From Amoeboaphelidium protococcarum (taxonomy: Eukaryota > Aphelidiomycota > Aphelidea), in the NCBI GenBank assembly GCA_023515745.1, contig JALECJ010000256.1, forward strand, positions 1,364,001-1,428,000: 64,000 bases of DNA, written 5' to 3'. The translations under genes were made by a program, and so were the position numbers. Of the stretch, positions 47,274 through 59,692 are shown in pieces. Every line of letters begins with the position of its first letter. Within the stretch, counting starts at the first letter, position 1. The notes under the pieces are model-generated. The model worked only from the letters and a program-made list of their open reading frames with translations, ran no database searches and was not told where the DNA came from.

Positions 47274-50200
47274 TCAGCGACCATTACTGGAGACAGTCTT
47301 GAAAGCGTTAATAGCCTCTTGAATACCTTTATACACCACTCCTCTGAAGCGATAGCCAACGTTGATGCAAGTGATAGTCTCTGATAATACACTATGGCCA
47401 GATCCCAACTTGTAGATCAGGTACAACTTTCCCGGCTTATCATTAGCTAGACACATGAAATAAGGCACACGTTAAGGATTAATCTGAATCTCCTGTTCAA
47501 CCAACACTTCGACATCATCACGAGACATGGCGCGATACTTTGGATGTTTCTATGCCACCTGGAGATTTCTCACCATCGGATTAATGTAGAAAGATTTAAT
47601 TTCATCCAAGTCTGAAAACTTTTCATTCTCAATCCACAGCTCCTTGCCAAGACCATAATCGCTTTCCTTACGTCGCTCTTTGATATCCACATGCTGATAT
47701 ATACCTTCACCCACCTTCCAACTCAGCACCAGATTATCCTTACCTCTACTAGAAGGACGAAAGACGCAATCACCGACCGGACGATTCCTGAGATAATCCT
47801 GACATTCACGGTAGGAGAAGTTGAAGAAGAGAGGATGTTTGATGGTTCTCTTCAGCTGTTCATTGGTAGGACGAGCCTTGTTCAGTAAATTCAAATCTTT
47901 CGCTTCAGCATTCACGTCAAAATACTCGTCACGTTTGATCTGACGATAGCGCTCAAATTTATCAGCAACTTCAAACACTTGCACATTCACCTAAAACTTA
48001 TCCTTTTCGATACTAATAATCTTCACTCTGTATGTCTAACCCTCTTTGAAATGCTCCTACGGCCTTTAAGCAAATGAGCCCATCGCCTGATTGGTCATAT
48101 ACCCATCTACTCCATTCGCCAATTTAAATGTAGCAAATTGGTCCTTCACTCTAAACGCCATTGCAGGCAAAACCATTCCAATGCGGAGACTCTAATCAGA
48201 TTCCCCAGTAAGTATGGTAAACAGCTCATCCTGACTCGGCGGACTAAAAGGTTATCGAGGATCTTTGTACGGACGCTTGAGCTCTTTTCTAATGAGCTCT
48301 AGCCTGGCAGTCATAACAACGCAACGCTCCTGCTTCAACACATCAGCATACTCGTCTAGTCTGAGAGCGGACAGAGACTTGAGCGCTTCTTGATCGCGCA
48401 TAAAATCAGCCACTGTCTAATCAGTTGAACTGTCAACATACTCCCTACCGAGAGCATCAAACACAATCTTACGCGCCACCCCGTAGTCTTCAGGATGTAT
48501 GCGAGTGCTGTCCAAAACTTCGCCTTATATCGCAGCTCTCTATCTCTTATTACCCCGCCTATTATCATACTCTTCGTCATCATCATCTTACTAGAACTTG
48601 AAAAAGGAACAGCAATTCTGAAAGACGACTGATGCTAGTTTTACAATACTAACCAGCTCAACACGATTATTGAGCAGGCCACCATTCGCAACGATTCTCT
48701 ATACGATCATTTACGCCTTCCTTGGGCCCAATCCGCAAACGAATTGCAATAGACTCAGAGCAGTGCTTCTCTCGATCACAGCGTTCACATCTACACCGAC
48801 ATCATTTACCATGGTGATCATACATCTCTCCATGCGTTTGTACAGCTAGTCTTTGGGCATAAGGTCTTGCATAACATGCAACGGCAGATATAAAGCATCC
48901 TTGTCAGCATTGAACATCGCTGCGTACTCAGACAACGGATCAATAACATATCGCCCAATACCAACACAATATCTCAGCACAGGAGGATAAATGGGAAACT
49001 CTTTCTCTGCGCGCGACGAAGACTGATAGATTCTGGCAGTCTCATCTTTAGTGTAATAGACAGGCACTCGGATTCCCTATGCTTACAATGTTCTAAATAT
49101 ATTCTCGTACAAGAACCTCGTCTAGATGCTCCACCCGCTGATAACCAGCGCTGCGAGTTGGCCGTCAGCTACCAACTCTTCCACATATTCGACTAGCTTC
49201 ATCAGATCCTGTTTCTGTGCTTCTTGATTTCTGCTGTGAATTGCACTAAGTTTGATATGACCTTGAACTGAGCCATCTTCCAAGACGAATGCTGCAAAGG
49301 CTGCAGTGCTAAAATCACCATCTCCACAAGATACGGCCAAGACGCCTCTTTTAGCAGCAATGAGACGTCTTCTTTCATTCTAAGCCGGGGTAGAAGGCAT
49401 CTAATAATTACTTCCTTTGATAAACGCCTAGTGGGGCTGCATCTTCAAACTTTTCATAAACTAATTCTCAATCTTATCCAGAATAAATCTAATAGATTTC
49501 TATCGATGCTACTCAATTATCCACGCCTTTGCCGACTATAACTAAAGCTACATAGCTTCTTAAAGGACCTTTCGACGCTCCTGATTAAATAGATCGCTAT
49601 AGCTACTATACCCATTACTCAAGTACAATCGACAATACTGGTCAAATGTGGATTGAACATCACATTCAATCTTATATGTAACCAAACCTTCAGAGGTAGC
49701 TTTCATAATCCACAAAAATTGCATCTCGTCAATCTTACCAACTGGCTTTTCGCGCAAATACTTGAACGCATAATAATCATGCTACTCATCAATATCAATC
49801 TTGCCCTTCTCGGTGGCGTAGACATTGATGATGGCACTCTTACCCAGCAACTGGCGCATTAAGCTACGAAAGGAGAGTTCAGTTGAAATTTCTCTAGCCA
49901 TCAAAAATCTTGTGGCTCTCATAACACTGTCGGTAGTGAGCAATTCATCACTAAGATACTATTCTGCCAATTACCTGATATCGACATCGAGATCTTGTGG
50001 CTAAATACTAGGATACTAGTCTTCTATATTTCGAGCAAATTCATGGCTCTTCAACGCAATCTAACTGGCAAACTACTAAAGATTATTTTCCAAAGCCACT
50101 GTATAAGCATCTCTCTACACTGGCCGCTTAATACCTTGACTTGTGGAGGAGTCCATCTGTTAATCATATTACACTTTCTGCTACTTGAATTCCTCCATCT

Positions 50201-51641
50201 GCTTACGATATCTTGTCTGCAAATAGTCGGTCATATCTCTAACTGCATCAAGACTTTGGATCTTGGACAACTCGGATTCCAAATTAATATCCATGGCCAC
50301 ATGCTACCATCGACGCAGCGCACTCTTCCTCTTTTCAATCTCAACGTACTGCTCATGGAGATCCAACACTGTCCAAATCTCGCTGTCACTTAATTAACTC
50401 GAATACTAATCCGATCTATGTCTCTGGATAAACGGCACCTCAAAGAGTTATCGCACCATCAACTCAAGCACATTTTCTATACAATCAAGCAGAGGCTAAT
50501 CATACAATTCTGCCGATTTCTGTCCTTATTCTTGTCGCAACTCACACAGTCGCACTGCAATCCATGAAGATTCGGTCTTCAAGTCGGCATTACTTTACTC
50601 ACTAAAACAACCAGACAGTTGATACCTCTCCGGCATATCAACCTAACGGATACGATCATCTCTGGCCGTGAACATTTTCTCTGCAACTTCAGCAGGCTCA
50701 TAAACATCCTCAAGCTTTGACTTCTCGCCACGTCCTCGTGACTGTCTCTAAATCTGTTTCTGTAAAGTATCACCGTTCTACCCAGTCATGTCATCGTCAT
50801 CTTACTCTCCATATTACTGCTCCGCATCTTCATCGTCAGATTATTAAGAAGGCCCTAGCGCATAAGCATACTCTTCCCCATCGCCAAACATATCCTACAC
50901 TTCAGCCCAGTCCTCTACTGACAATCCCAACTACTAAGCGACAGAAGCAGTCTTCTTCTACTTTGATCTAACTGGGCCCGTTGACTACTACTTGGCACTC
51001 TACTTAAATCTTTAAGAGGTAGCGCCACTACCCTGCTCTCTAGTTATAAGCCCTTCGAAACCATCTGAATCCTCCTCTTCACCCTCTTCATCTTCTAGCA
51101 GCTCCTGCTCTTCATTAGCACTAAACTTCATAACTTTCGCCTTCTTGGCCATTTGATCGTTCTGAGCACTGGCATTATGTTACGGCCCTGCTTCATCATC
51201 TTCATCAGAAAACAGATTGTCCAAATCGCCCTTATTATTTGATGATAACGATGATTTATTCTATACCGGGCTTCCACCATTTCCAGTATCTTCAGCATCG
51301 CCATTATTACCGGTAATCTCACGCATTCGCTTCAACCTACGCAATTCATTTCGATTACTACTGGAGTTCTTTAATCCGTAATTTTCGGCAATCAAATCCA
51401 AATCATCCTCATCCAAATCCTCGCTATCTTCATCACTCTAAGCAGATTTATCGTCAGCGATTTGCTCCTCTCTTTTATCTCCCGCATTGTCTGATTATTA
51501 TTGTTGTTGACCACTGCCACCATTATCCTCATTTACAACCTCCATCGAGTCTGCCATAGAATCGCTTAAAGAATCTTATTCTTTCAATTACTACAACTCT
51601 TATTGCCCTTGCTACTCAATTCCACCGTTTTCTAAATCCAT
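47274..51641 (-). CDS. SPT6: transcription elongation factor and histone chaperone Spt6 (1,455 aa)
   Basis: Travels with RNA polymerase II and reassembles nucleosomes. The acidic, Gln-rich N-terminus (DEDSEDLDEDDLDLIAENYG) is followed by a helix-turn-helix core, the YqgF/RNase H-like domain near residue 770 (VSCGDGDFSTAAFAAFVLED), a helix-hairpin-helix/DLD segment and an S1 domain ending near 1220. The tandem SH2 region starts with RTIKHPLFFNFSYRECQDYL and has the phosphopeptide-binding Arg in GDCVFRPSSRGKDNLVLSWK; the second SH2 ends the protein. Length (1,455) is almost the same as yeast Spt6 (1,451). ATG 51641 to TGA 47274 is one open frame. Confidence 0.95.
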
Positions 51642-52185
51642 AAGGAAGTAATTACTGAGATAAAAAGAATCTAAACCAAATTGGATTGATGGAAAAGAAG
51701 ATGGAGAAAGGTGAGAGAGGGAAGAATGAGAAAGAGAGAGAAATCAGTTTTGTACAGTAAGCGACAACGCGCGTTAAGTTTTCTGTGCTAATAATGTTAA
51801 GCAATAAGGTTGCAGATCTACTTACCAGGATGAGAACGTGATGAGCCTGGCTGCAACTGTAAGTGGGTTCTATTTAGCGAGTAATACGTACTTGCATGAT
51901 ATAGCCTGAACTACAAGTGCAAAGTTTCAAGGTTGAACGTTATGTGGCCCATTTTATTTTGCACCGCTATACACATACTCTACAGTACAGTCTATGATAG
52001 ACAATATCTATCTACTTTAAATGAAACATTGCAGCGTCTGACCGAGAACAGGAAGACGCATCAGCCTTCTTGTTTCAGGCGACCATTACCGCAGTCCAAG
52101 TATTATTTTACTGATCAAGAATCTTTGGAAATATACCGACTCTATTTTTTGAAGCACTTTATTTTAAATTACACGTAAATACAGA
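51642..52185. other. gap with a 106-codon frame that may belong to the next gene
   Basis: A plus-strand frame from ATG 51942 (MWPILFCTAIHILYSTVYDR, Cys- and aromatic-rich) runs to TGA near 52260, overlapping the start of the next gene in another frame. Just before that gene's ATG its sequence (ESLEIYRLYFLKHFILNYT) reads like coding. A frame change at about 52178 would join them. I list it as uncertain rather than as a separate gene. Confidence 0.3.
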
Positions 52186-53037
52186 ATGGAGTTATATAAT
52201 GCAAGATTGTAAAGAATCAAGGCCATCTTATCGTAAATAAACGCAGTGTCAGCAGATGTTGCTGAGCTCTTTGCTGCAGACATGGTGGACGTGGTCATTC
52301 CTGAAGGGCATGATGAGAGTGATTACCTGATACAAAGGGCTTTTGAGCGTGGAATACGAACGGGAAAATTACCTGGAAATAGTCATATTCCTGCATAAGT
52401 CACTGAGTAACTGCAATGTACTAGTCTTGGCGCGTTGTACTAAGGACTGTATGGAAAACGCGCCTCGAAACAAATCCACGTTGTTAAATCATCTCAGGAT
52501 TTGAAACAACTTCATGTGGTGATTGAACAGCTGCGAAAATTGGCTGATGGCGATACATTGTTATTTCATGGAGTGGTTAATGGTACTGTGGTCACCAAGA
52601 TGATGACGAATCGCATTCAGTACGTTGGGCGCGACACTGATAATCTTAATGAACTTGGTGATGGGATTTATTGTGCATACGACTTTGACTTTGTTTACAG
52701 ACACATCTCATAGTACACCAGTGGCGGATAGGCAATATTGGTATTCAACTGGAGTGCAGTGGACAGTCTGTCCAGCTTCCATGTCCACGGCAATGAATGG
52801 AAGAAAGTGGTCAAGCAGAACATTTGCTTATATGACAGCAAGAAAATGCAATAACTTGGCTACCCGCAAGATTTGGCGGAATAGTATGATGTTGTTCAAG
52901 GATAAGTCACCAGAAATTATAAGGCAATACAGTCTTGTGCTGAGCCAATCAGTAGTTCTGTCACTCAGGTTGTTGTGCTGAGGGATCAAGACAAGATTCT
53001 AATTCCTCGTCTATTGGCTGTTATTTTCATTTTGTGA
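52186..53037 (+). CDS. unassigned protein with weak ADP-ribosyltransferase-like region (283 aa)
   Basis: From ATG 52186 one open frame of 283 codons. The N-terminal 60 residues are helical (ARLQRIKAILSQINAVSADV). Residues about 115-200 read DTLLFHGVVNGTVVTK, then ELGDGIYCAYDFDFVYRHISQ and QAILVF. That order (a His-Gly strand, a Gly-rich turn before a Tyr, a final hydrophobic strand) is reminiscent of ADP-ribosyltransferase-like folds (DUF3990/PARP type), but no catalytic Glu can be assigned. The last 12 residues are hydrophobic (IPRLLAVIFIL), possibly a tail anchor. The real start may lie upstream. Function not assigned. Confidence 0.5.
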
Positions 53038-53769
53038 ATTATGAATATGGCGGGTATTAGTAACGATTATTGAAATCATCAAACTTTTTTCATTACTTAA
53101 AGTCTTCTCCGTTGCATATATCATAGTAGAATATTGAGATAGCCATTCTCAGAGTCCATAGACGCTCTGTAGTCAAAGTATGTAGAAACTATCAAAGCAG
53201 TTCGCATTTAAATCAAGATGTATGTTTTTAAAAAGTGCTGCATTAGAGATAGACATGATTTCAGCGCACACAGGTAAAAGGTGCGGAATATACTCACAAG
53301 TAGATGGATACGATTGGGTCAACTGTTTCTCGAGAGTGCGAACAGAAAACAGAACCTGACTGCACATCAGGGAAACGTCGCCGCGTTGCAAGCGCGCACC
53401 TACCGCACGCGAGATAAAATGTAAAAGCGCGCGTGAGTCGGAAAGCTCAACCCACCGACGGGGCCCACGCCTCCTGGAAAATCGAGATATGATTCATCGG
53501 CGCTTTTCTGAGCGATCACTGTCCATCGCCGCCGCCCATCTTCGTATTCATCTCTCCTCAGCTGTTGCTTCTATCTGTTGCTCTTTAAATCGGCATCATT
53601 CTCAGTCATCATCGTTTATTTATATTCAGGGAAAGACTGAGAGTCTAGAATCTGGTAAATATAGATATACTCTGCATCTGTTATCATTTGTGTTTCTTTT
53701 AGTATCTGTATTTCGTCATTTAATCTATTCCATTTATCTGCCTACATTAGTATATATTTATTACTGAGA
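53038..53769. other. 732-base gap upstream of SKN7, GC-rich patch
   Basis: On the minus strand 53173-53399 has a coding-looking frame ending in DLNANCFDSFYIL without an upstream ATG. Splicing GTTGAG...GGTAG (53400-53451) joins it in frame to an ATG at 53497, giving 90 residues (begins MNHISIFQEAWAPSVGARLQ). On the plus strand 53489-53767 is open for 92 codons and ends three bases before the SKN7 start. The 53330-53480 patch is clearly more GC-rich than its surroundings. Neither frame is recognised. Confidence 0.3.
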
Positions 53770-56700
53770 ATGACGTCTCGCTTTAATGATCATCATCATC
53801 CTCATGGAAAGTCGGTGAAAAATGGAGTAATCGGAGATATTAGCGATTCTTTTAAAGAGTCTCGCCATGCAGTGTCCTCGCAACCTCAGTACGGTAAAGC
53901 TATTGGTAATAGTTAGGCGTATAGTCTCCCTATGAATAGTAGCGTCATCCCTGGCGGCGATTAGCAATGGTAGTAGTAGTAGTAGCATGGTGGAACGCTG
54001 CACTTGAATGGTCAATAGATGTCATCATCTGCATCTTCTGTTGGGATCATGGCATCTAATGGCGGCTATCATTTATAGTCCTCATCAATGACCATTGGTG
54101 GTGGTGGTATTAATGATATCGGTGCTAGAATGTCGCAAGGGGAGTCGATGCTGACTGATGGTTTTATTGGAGTTGGGCTTCATGGAACTGCAGGTACATA
54201 GATGATGTCTACACATTCGCTGTCTCATAGCGGTCTCAACAATGGTAATAATAATCATAGTAGTAGACCTGTTGTGTAAGTTAATCCTCCTTAACAGTAG
54301 TCACAGCCATAGCTTCATTTTGATGGACAACAACTACCTCTTCCCCCTAACGCTAACAGCTACAATAGCACTAGCAATATCTATAAAACTTTCACGCCGC
54401 ACAGTATGTCATACAATCCGTATGTAACGTCTCACCCGATATCTGCATAGTCGACATAGTCGTCGTCGCCCATTGTGTATGGTTCAGGATCGCAGTCGTA
54501 GTAGTAGTAGCAGTATATGCGATAAGGATCCGTATAATAGTAGTAGTAGTAACAGTCACTTCATGATGGTCAGTAGTCGTATTATTCTAACCACGCGAGC
54601 TATGTCAGTTCTTAGTAGCAGTATTCTTCACTTCGCGCGTAAACTGGAGATGCTGGATCATCTAACTATGGTGTATCTGTTGCTAGTGGGCTTTACCGAC
54701 CGCGTACTTCAAGTTCTTTATAATCTTAGCAGCAGTAGTAGTAGTCTTAGCCTCCGTAGATGGTTGAAGGGAGTGAAGAGTATAACGCGTAGATGGCTAC
54801 GGTGCCTGAATTCATCAAGAAGATTTACAAAATGCTGGAGAGTAAAGTGTACTAGAACATCATAGATTGGACTTCTACGGGGGAATCATTTATAGTTAAG
54901 GATCCCAATGAACTGGCCAAGATGGTATTGCCCAATGTGTTTAAACATTCAAATTTCGCATCCTTTGTACGCCAATTGAACAAGTATGATTTTCATAAGG
55001 TTAAGAATGGGGAGGATTTAAAGTTGTACAATGGCATGGCTTGGGAATTTAATCATCCCAACTTCAAGAAGGGGCGAATCGATATTCTGCATAAGGTTAG
55101 GAGAAAGTCATAAAAGAAGATTGGTAGCGGTACTTCGATGGGTAAAGACGACTAGGACGGCATGGACGATAATATTGTTGGCAGTACTGTGCATATAGGC
55201 AATAGTAATGGTAATGAGATGTCAAGGAAATCATCAGAAGATTTTGCAGAGGTGGAAGTGCCCAAGAGTGCTAATCCGGTTTCGTTAGAATCCTCTGATT
55301 TTCAGCTGAAAGTGGATAATCTTCTTGAATGTCAGTAGATTGTAACGTCCTAACTGCAGAGTATTACAAATAGTTACTAGCTGATGTAGAACGAGGTTGG
55401 TCTTCTTAAAAAGGCTATATCGTCCTAATGCTTGCTGATGACCCAGATGGCTGAGGTGATTATTAGTGGGGCTCAGTAGAAGTAGCTAACTGTCTCGGAC
55501 AAGATGCTTACTTCATTGATTAATTTCCTGTCTTCTTCTTCTTCTAATAGTAGTCAATTTGGTGTACTCCCTTAAGAGAATGGTGGTATCAATCAGTAGG
55601 GGTAGTAGCAGCAGTAATAGATTCAGCCCGGTCTCATGTAACCTATTCCAGCGACTGCTAATTTTGGTAATGATGGGGTGCCCGTTAATCTAGTGGCCAA
55701 TTTAGTCGCTGATGCTCAGATTAGACTGCAAATGTAATAGCAGTAGTAATCCCAGCAGCAGAAAGAGTAAAATGGTAACAGTTAGTAAACTTCTGGCCAT
55801 GGTGCATCTGCAAATGCCGGCAAGTCTGGCAGTTACCACAATCAGCATCATCATCATTAGCAATAAACTAGTGCTCAGTAAAAGCTATCTCAGTCACACA
55901 AGAGGGAACATTCTTGGACCTCGGCGCCTAAAGTTCTGTTGGTCGAAGATGATCCTACTTGTAGGACTCTGTCTTCAAAGTTGTTGTAAATTTTTGGCTG
56001 TAAATTCGATGTTGTCACTGACGGCCTTGCTGCTGTCAACAAGATGAATTTTGACAAGTATGATCTTGTTTTGATGGACATTATGATGCCGACTCTGGAC
56101 GGTGTATCTGCGACTCATCACATCAGACAATTTGACAAACTCACTCCGATCATCTCAATGACTGGAAATACGACTGAACGTGACTTGAAGGTCTATCTCA
56201 ACACTGGTATGACTGACATTCTACCCAAGCCTTTTTCAAAGGCCTCGCTGCTTGACATCCTGGAGAGATACTGTAGTCATTTAGTCTCTGCCAAGTTTGA
56301 GGAGAACTTTAAGAATAATCCAATGCTTTTTGATTAGAACTCATTGTTTAGCTCATTGCGTAGTAATCCCAATCCATTTGATTCGCTCACCTCCTTGTAC
56401 TTGGGCAATATCAGTATTGATGGTAGCATTTTGACTTTGGAAGATGATGAACAGAATGGTGTCAAGAGCGGTGATAATAAAGATAGAGATAGATCTTTAT
56501 CTGAGCTCACCTCCACTTCATTGTCGTAGCTGTTGTCCACTGTTAAAGGGTTTAATGTATTGCCGTCTAGCGGTGGTGCGACTAATCCTCCGTCACTCAC
56601 TAACACTGTTACTTCCTAGTCTGAGCCCAAGATTATAGAGCTGAAAGATGATGTTTTGATGGATTAATAATAAACTCATGATGCTGATTTGGAGGCCGAT

Positions 56701-56991
56701 ATGGGGTTGGACCAGTTGGCGTCTAATTAGAAGGGGAATCGTAGTAGTGGCTCACATAGATCCAATTCATCTGGTAGTCAGCATAGTGCGAAATCTTCCA
56801 CTGGTAAGCGCCCTATTGACGATAGTGGTGAAGTTGAAAGAAGTATGGGGAAGAGGAGTAGCTCTGCAATACAGTACTCTGAGGAATAGGCAGGCTTATA
56901 AAATGTGAAAGGACAAGTTTAATTTACAAATGGCAGCAGTGTGGCAAATTTAAAAGCTAATAGTCACAAAAGAAAGAAGACTAGTACGTGA
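53770..56991 (+). CDS. SKN7: SKN7-type transcription factor: HSF DNA-binding plus receiver domain (1,073 aa)
   Basis: Nuclear response regulator that takes phosphoryl groups from a His phosphotransfer protein and controls stress genes. The first 335 residues are Gln/Ser-rich with TAG runs. The HSF-type winged helix is at about 341-445 (VPEFIKKIYKMLES, FKHSNFASFVRQLNKYDFHK). A heptad region follows (LLECQQIVTSQLQSIT), then a receiver domain at about 720-840: VLLVEDDPTCR with the acidic pocket, LVLMDIMMPTLDG with the phospho-acceptor near Asp770, and DILPKPFSKASL with the conserved Lys. This domain order is that of fungal Skn7/Prr1 and is a strong hint of fungal-side ancestry. C-terminal tail is Ser-rich and basic. 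A partner histidine kinase is not in the window. Confidence 0.93.
53971..53985 (+). repeat. TAG x5 run encoding Gln in SKN7
   Basis: Five consecutive TAG codons in frame. Similar TAG runs occur in the same gene at about 54499-54510 and 54538-54552, all read as Gln and all located in the low-complexity N-terminal region. Confidence 0.85.
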
Positions 56992-57404
56992 TGAAAACAA
57001 TAATAAGTAAGAGTCAATAAAATCATTCTATTGAATACATTATAATTTTAACACATCACCTACCTGCTTTCATCGATCAATCTAGCAACTCTGCAATCTT
57101 TTGTAAATGTTCAAGTATTGCCTCCTTGATAGCAGGTAGTGGAAACGCGTTCATAGTACTGGACTTGGAAGTTTATATCGCGACCAAGACATACTACACA
57201 CATCTCAAGACAATATTATTATTTTAGTCTTTGATACATTCAATAATAACCTTACGTGTTGTTCAATGATGAATAAACAGTAGAGACACGAGTCACCACT
57301 CATATAAGCAGATAGAATGTTGGCATTCTTACTTGAGGTGAATAAATCTCCTACACATCTTATTACTATTACAAGCAATGTCATAACACTGAGTGAGAGA
57401 AAAA
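56992..57404. other. gap 3' of SKN7 with splice-like signals
   Basis: On the minus strand, just past the TGA of the small basic protein gene, the sequence contains GTAAGA, GTAAGG and CTCAG elements and short coding-looking pieces (SAYMSGDSCLYCLF). They might be 3' exons of that gene, but I could not join them in frame. Confidence 0.3.
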
Positions 57405-57902
57405 TCAATACTCACCTATCAACTTTGATGCATGATACCATTAATGAACCAGATCGGTATCAGGCATACACATATTAATGCTAGCAGACTATTTATTAGT
57501 GGTAGTAGACGACGTGGTATCACTCACAGTGGCTATACGATCAGAATCTCGAGTGTTTGAACTCTTAGCGGTGCTCTTTCGCTCCGTGTTGCCCTTTTTA
57601 GGCCCGTGATATGATTTGAACTTTTCAACAACTGCACTCAATTACTGAGCCTTGTTAACGCCACCATCTTTGCGCCTGTCTGCGGGTTGTTATTATAAGG
57701 ACTCTTTCCCCACCAGATCTGATCCAAATGATCCACAGCTAATACCCACATTGTCACTTCCTTCCACAGCAGGTGGCAATGAAAGAACTGTGCGAATCAG
57801 CGATTTGACATCCAAACAGATTTACTCAAGCTACTTCTTCTTAAGAGGGGCTAATTTGTATTACTTCTTCTTGGAACTTGGTCCAAAACAGCTCGAGAAC
57901 AT
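57405..57902 (-). CDS. small Lys/Ser-rich protein, unrecognised; 3' end may be spliced (165 aa)
   Basis: From ATG 57902 the frame gives MFSSCFGPSSKKKQYKLAPL, then a helical segment (ICLDVKSLIRTVLSLPPAVE) and a basic Ser/Thr-rich tail (KKGNTERKSTAKSSNTRDSD). I know no family. The N-terminal Cys with nearby Lys could be a palmitoylation site, but no Gly2 is present. A strong 5' splice-like GTGAGT begins at about 57414, only a few codons before the TGA at 57405, so the annotated C-terminus (HASKLIGEY) may be intron read-through. It is divergent from the lectin gene. Confidence 0.5.
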
Positions 57903-58144
57903 TAGAATAAGATATATAAGTATCTGCGCAATTATATCAAAATATTAAACTAAAGCGATACAACTATAGCAATAATTGCCGAGACAATGACTCTGGACAG
58001 TACTGTAATGAAGGTGAGAATTTTCGACTTGAAACAGCAGAACAAATTCGGCGATAAATATTCTTTAGATTCTTTGCTCGCTTTCGAACAACAAGGACGC
58101 GTTCAGTGCAGGTAATACAACTAGTGATGCAGAAATCATATATA

Positions 58145-59692
58145 ATGTTTAATCGCGGACTGTTAGCAAATTAGTTATGGCTGCTGGTCTTAGTGTTAAC
58201 AAGCAGCGTATAGTCCAATGTTTATCGACATAATTACAAGTATGCGCTAAAGTAGCCGTACACATACCAGAAGGATCACAGCATGCCGTTCTATACCGCC
58301 CATGGAAGTGCTTAGGTATCTCATGAAGTTGTGCGACTCACCAACTAGGGAATGAGCGATAACAGAGGTATGATTTGGTCTAAGCAGCCTTATAAGTTAC
58401 AGGGCGAGTAATCTAGTGTTGAATATGGATTCCGCGTCAACATCTCTGTCAGTGTTGGTGGCACGGATCAGACGGCTGGTAAAGGATTCGCTCTATTCAT
58501 GACCAGTTCGCGTCCAAGTTATATTGCTGATTAAAACTTGCCTGATGGTGCGAATTTGGGTAACTTTTTTGCTGGTCATTCTCATAATGAGCCGGTCGAT
58601 GGTGTAGTTGTGGTGTTCAGTTCTGTGGCTAGCGAAGGTGGTGGAAGTCGTAATATGCCGTTTGTGTACGCTCTGGCACTTAATCAGGCTTACCTGTCTT
58701 TGCAATCGGAAGATGAGCTGATCAGAAAGTACAGTTTAGGTGGATGCTACAACTAGTATAGAAATGTAGGTTAGCAGTAGAGTAAGGTGTACGTGGACTA
58801 TCGGAATGATGTGTTTAGTGTTTACATTGGTGATCAAGCACAACCGTGCGTGTTCAACTCCAAAGTCTCAGACAAGATTGATTTTAGGAAATTGTTATCC
58901 AGTGATGGTGTCTATCTGGGTCTTGGTGCATCTACCATGCCAGTTGCGGGTGATCAACATGACCTGCACTCTATTGACGTCTTCGATTTTATTGAGCCTA
59001 TTGTGGATGCTGAACCGGTGGATCATCACAAGAAACATGTCTTGACTGAGGATGATAATAGGCTCTTTGATGAGATTCATCACAAGATTGAGAATCTCAG
59101 ACATCATCAAGATGGTGATGCTGTACATTCTTCATAGACAACAGATCAACCGATTGGTATAGGATCAGCATCTATGGAGAAGTTGGTGAATAGTGTACGC
59201 GAAGTTGAATTCCGTATTCTGAACAAGTTGGATGACGTTCTCACCAGGCTGAATGTTGGTAACGGTGATGGTTCACAGTAGCCTATTGCTGGTGCAGGAA
59301 GTGGCGATGGCGGTCTGTCTACTAAAGTCGACCATCTTGAGTAGATGACCAGCCAGGTGTTGAGTCTGTTGCAACAAATGGCCAATTACATGACCCACTA
59401 ATAGAATGGAGCAGGAGGTGTCGCGTAATCAAAGGAAGACTTGCGCCAGTTGTAGAATCAACTCAATCAACTTCACTCCACCGTCTCAGATTCCAAGCAG
59501 AAGATGGACCAAGTACATTAGTAGATCAATGATCCGCTGCACAGACGCCACTGGTTCAATGAATCAAGCTTCTGGTACGGTTTGGCACTGTTCATCATTG
59601 CCCAACTGGTCCTCACTTTTATGTATGGAAGGTTTATGCGTGGCCCAGTGGAACAGAACAAGAAATTTCTGTAAGCTAATCCATTCATCTGA
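58145..59692 (+). CDS. L-type lectin cargo receptor, ERGIC-53/Emp46-47 family (515 aa)
   Basis: Carries glycoproteins from ER to Golgi. The signal peptide is residues 1-26 (LLANQLWLLVLVLTSSVQS, several Gln as TAG/TAA). The L-type lectin domain at about 30-265 has YALKQPYTYQ, GMIWSKQPYKLQGEQ, GKGFALFMTSSRPSY with the carbohydrate-loop region, SLGGCYNQYRN and GVYLGLGASTMPVAGD ahead of SIDVFDF. A helical stalk follows (FDEIHHKIENLRHH and Gln-rich heptads). The membrane span at about 478-500 (FWYGLALFIIAQLVLTFMYG) leaves a short cytosolic tail with a Lys pair and a hydrophobic C-terminal end (KKFLQANPFI), matching ER-exit/retrieval signals. The start at 58145 is fixed by the signal peptide. Confidence 0.9.

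Noticed and set aside
53330..53480. GC-rich patch considered as a tRNA or other structured RNA
   Set aside because: No tRNA B-box or cloverleaf could be made; a spliced small gene or leader is as likely.
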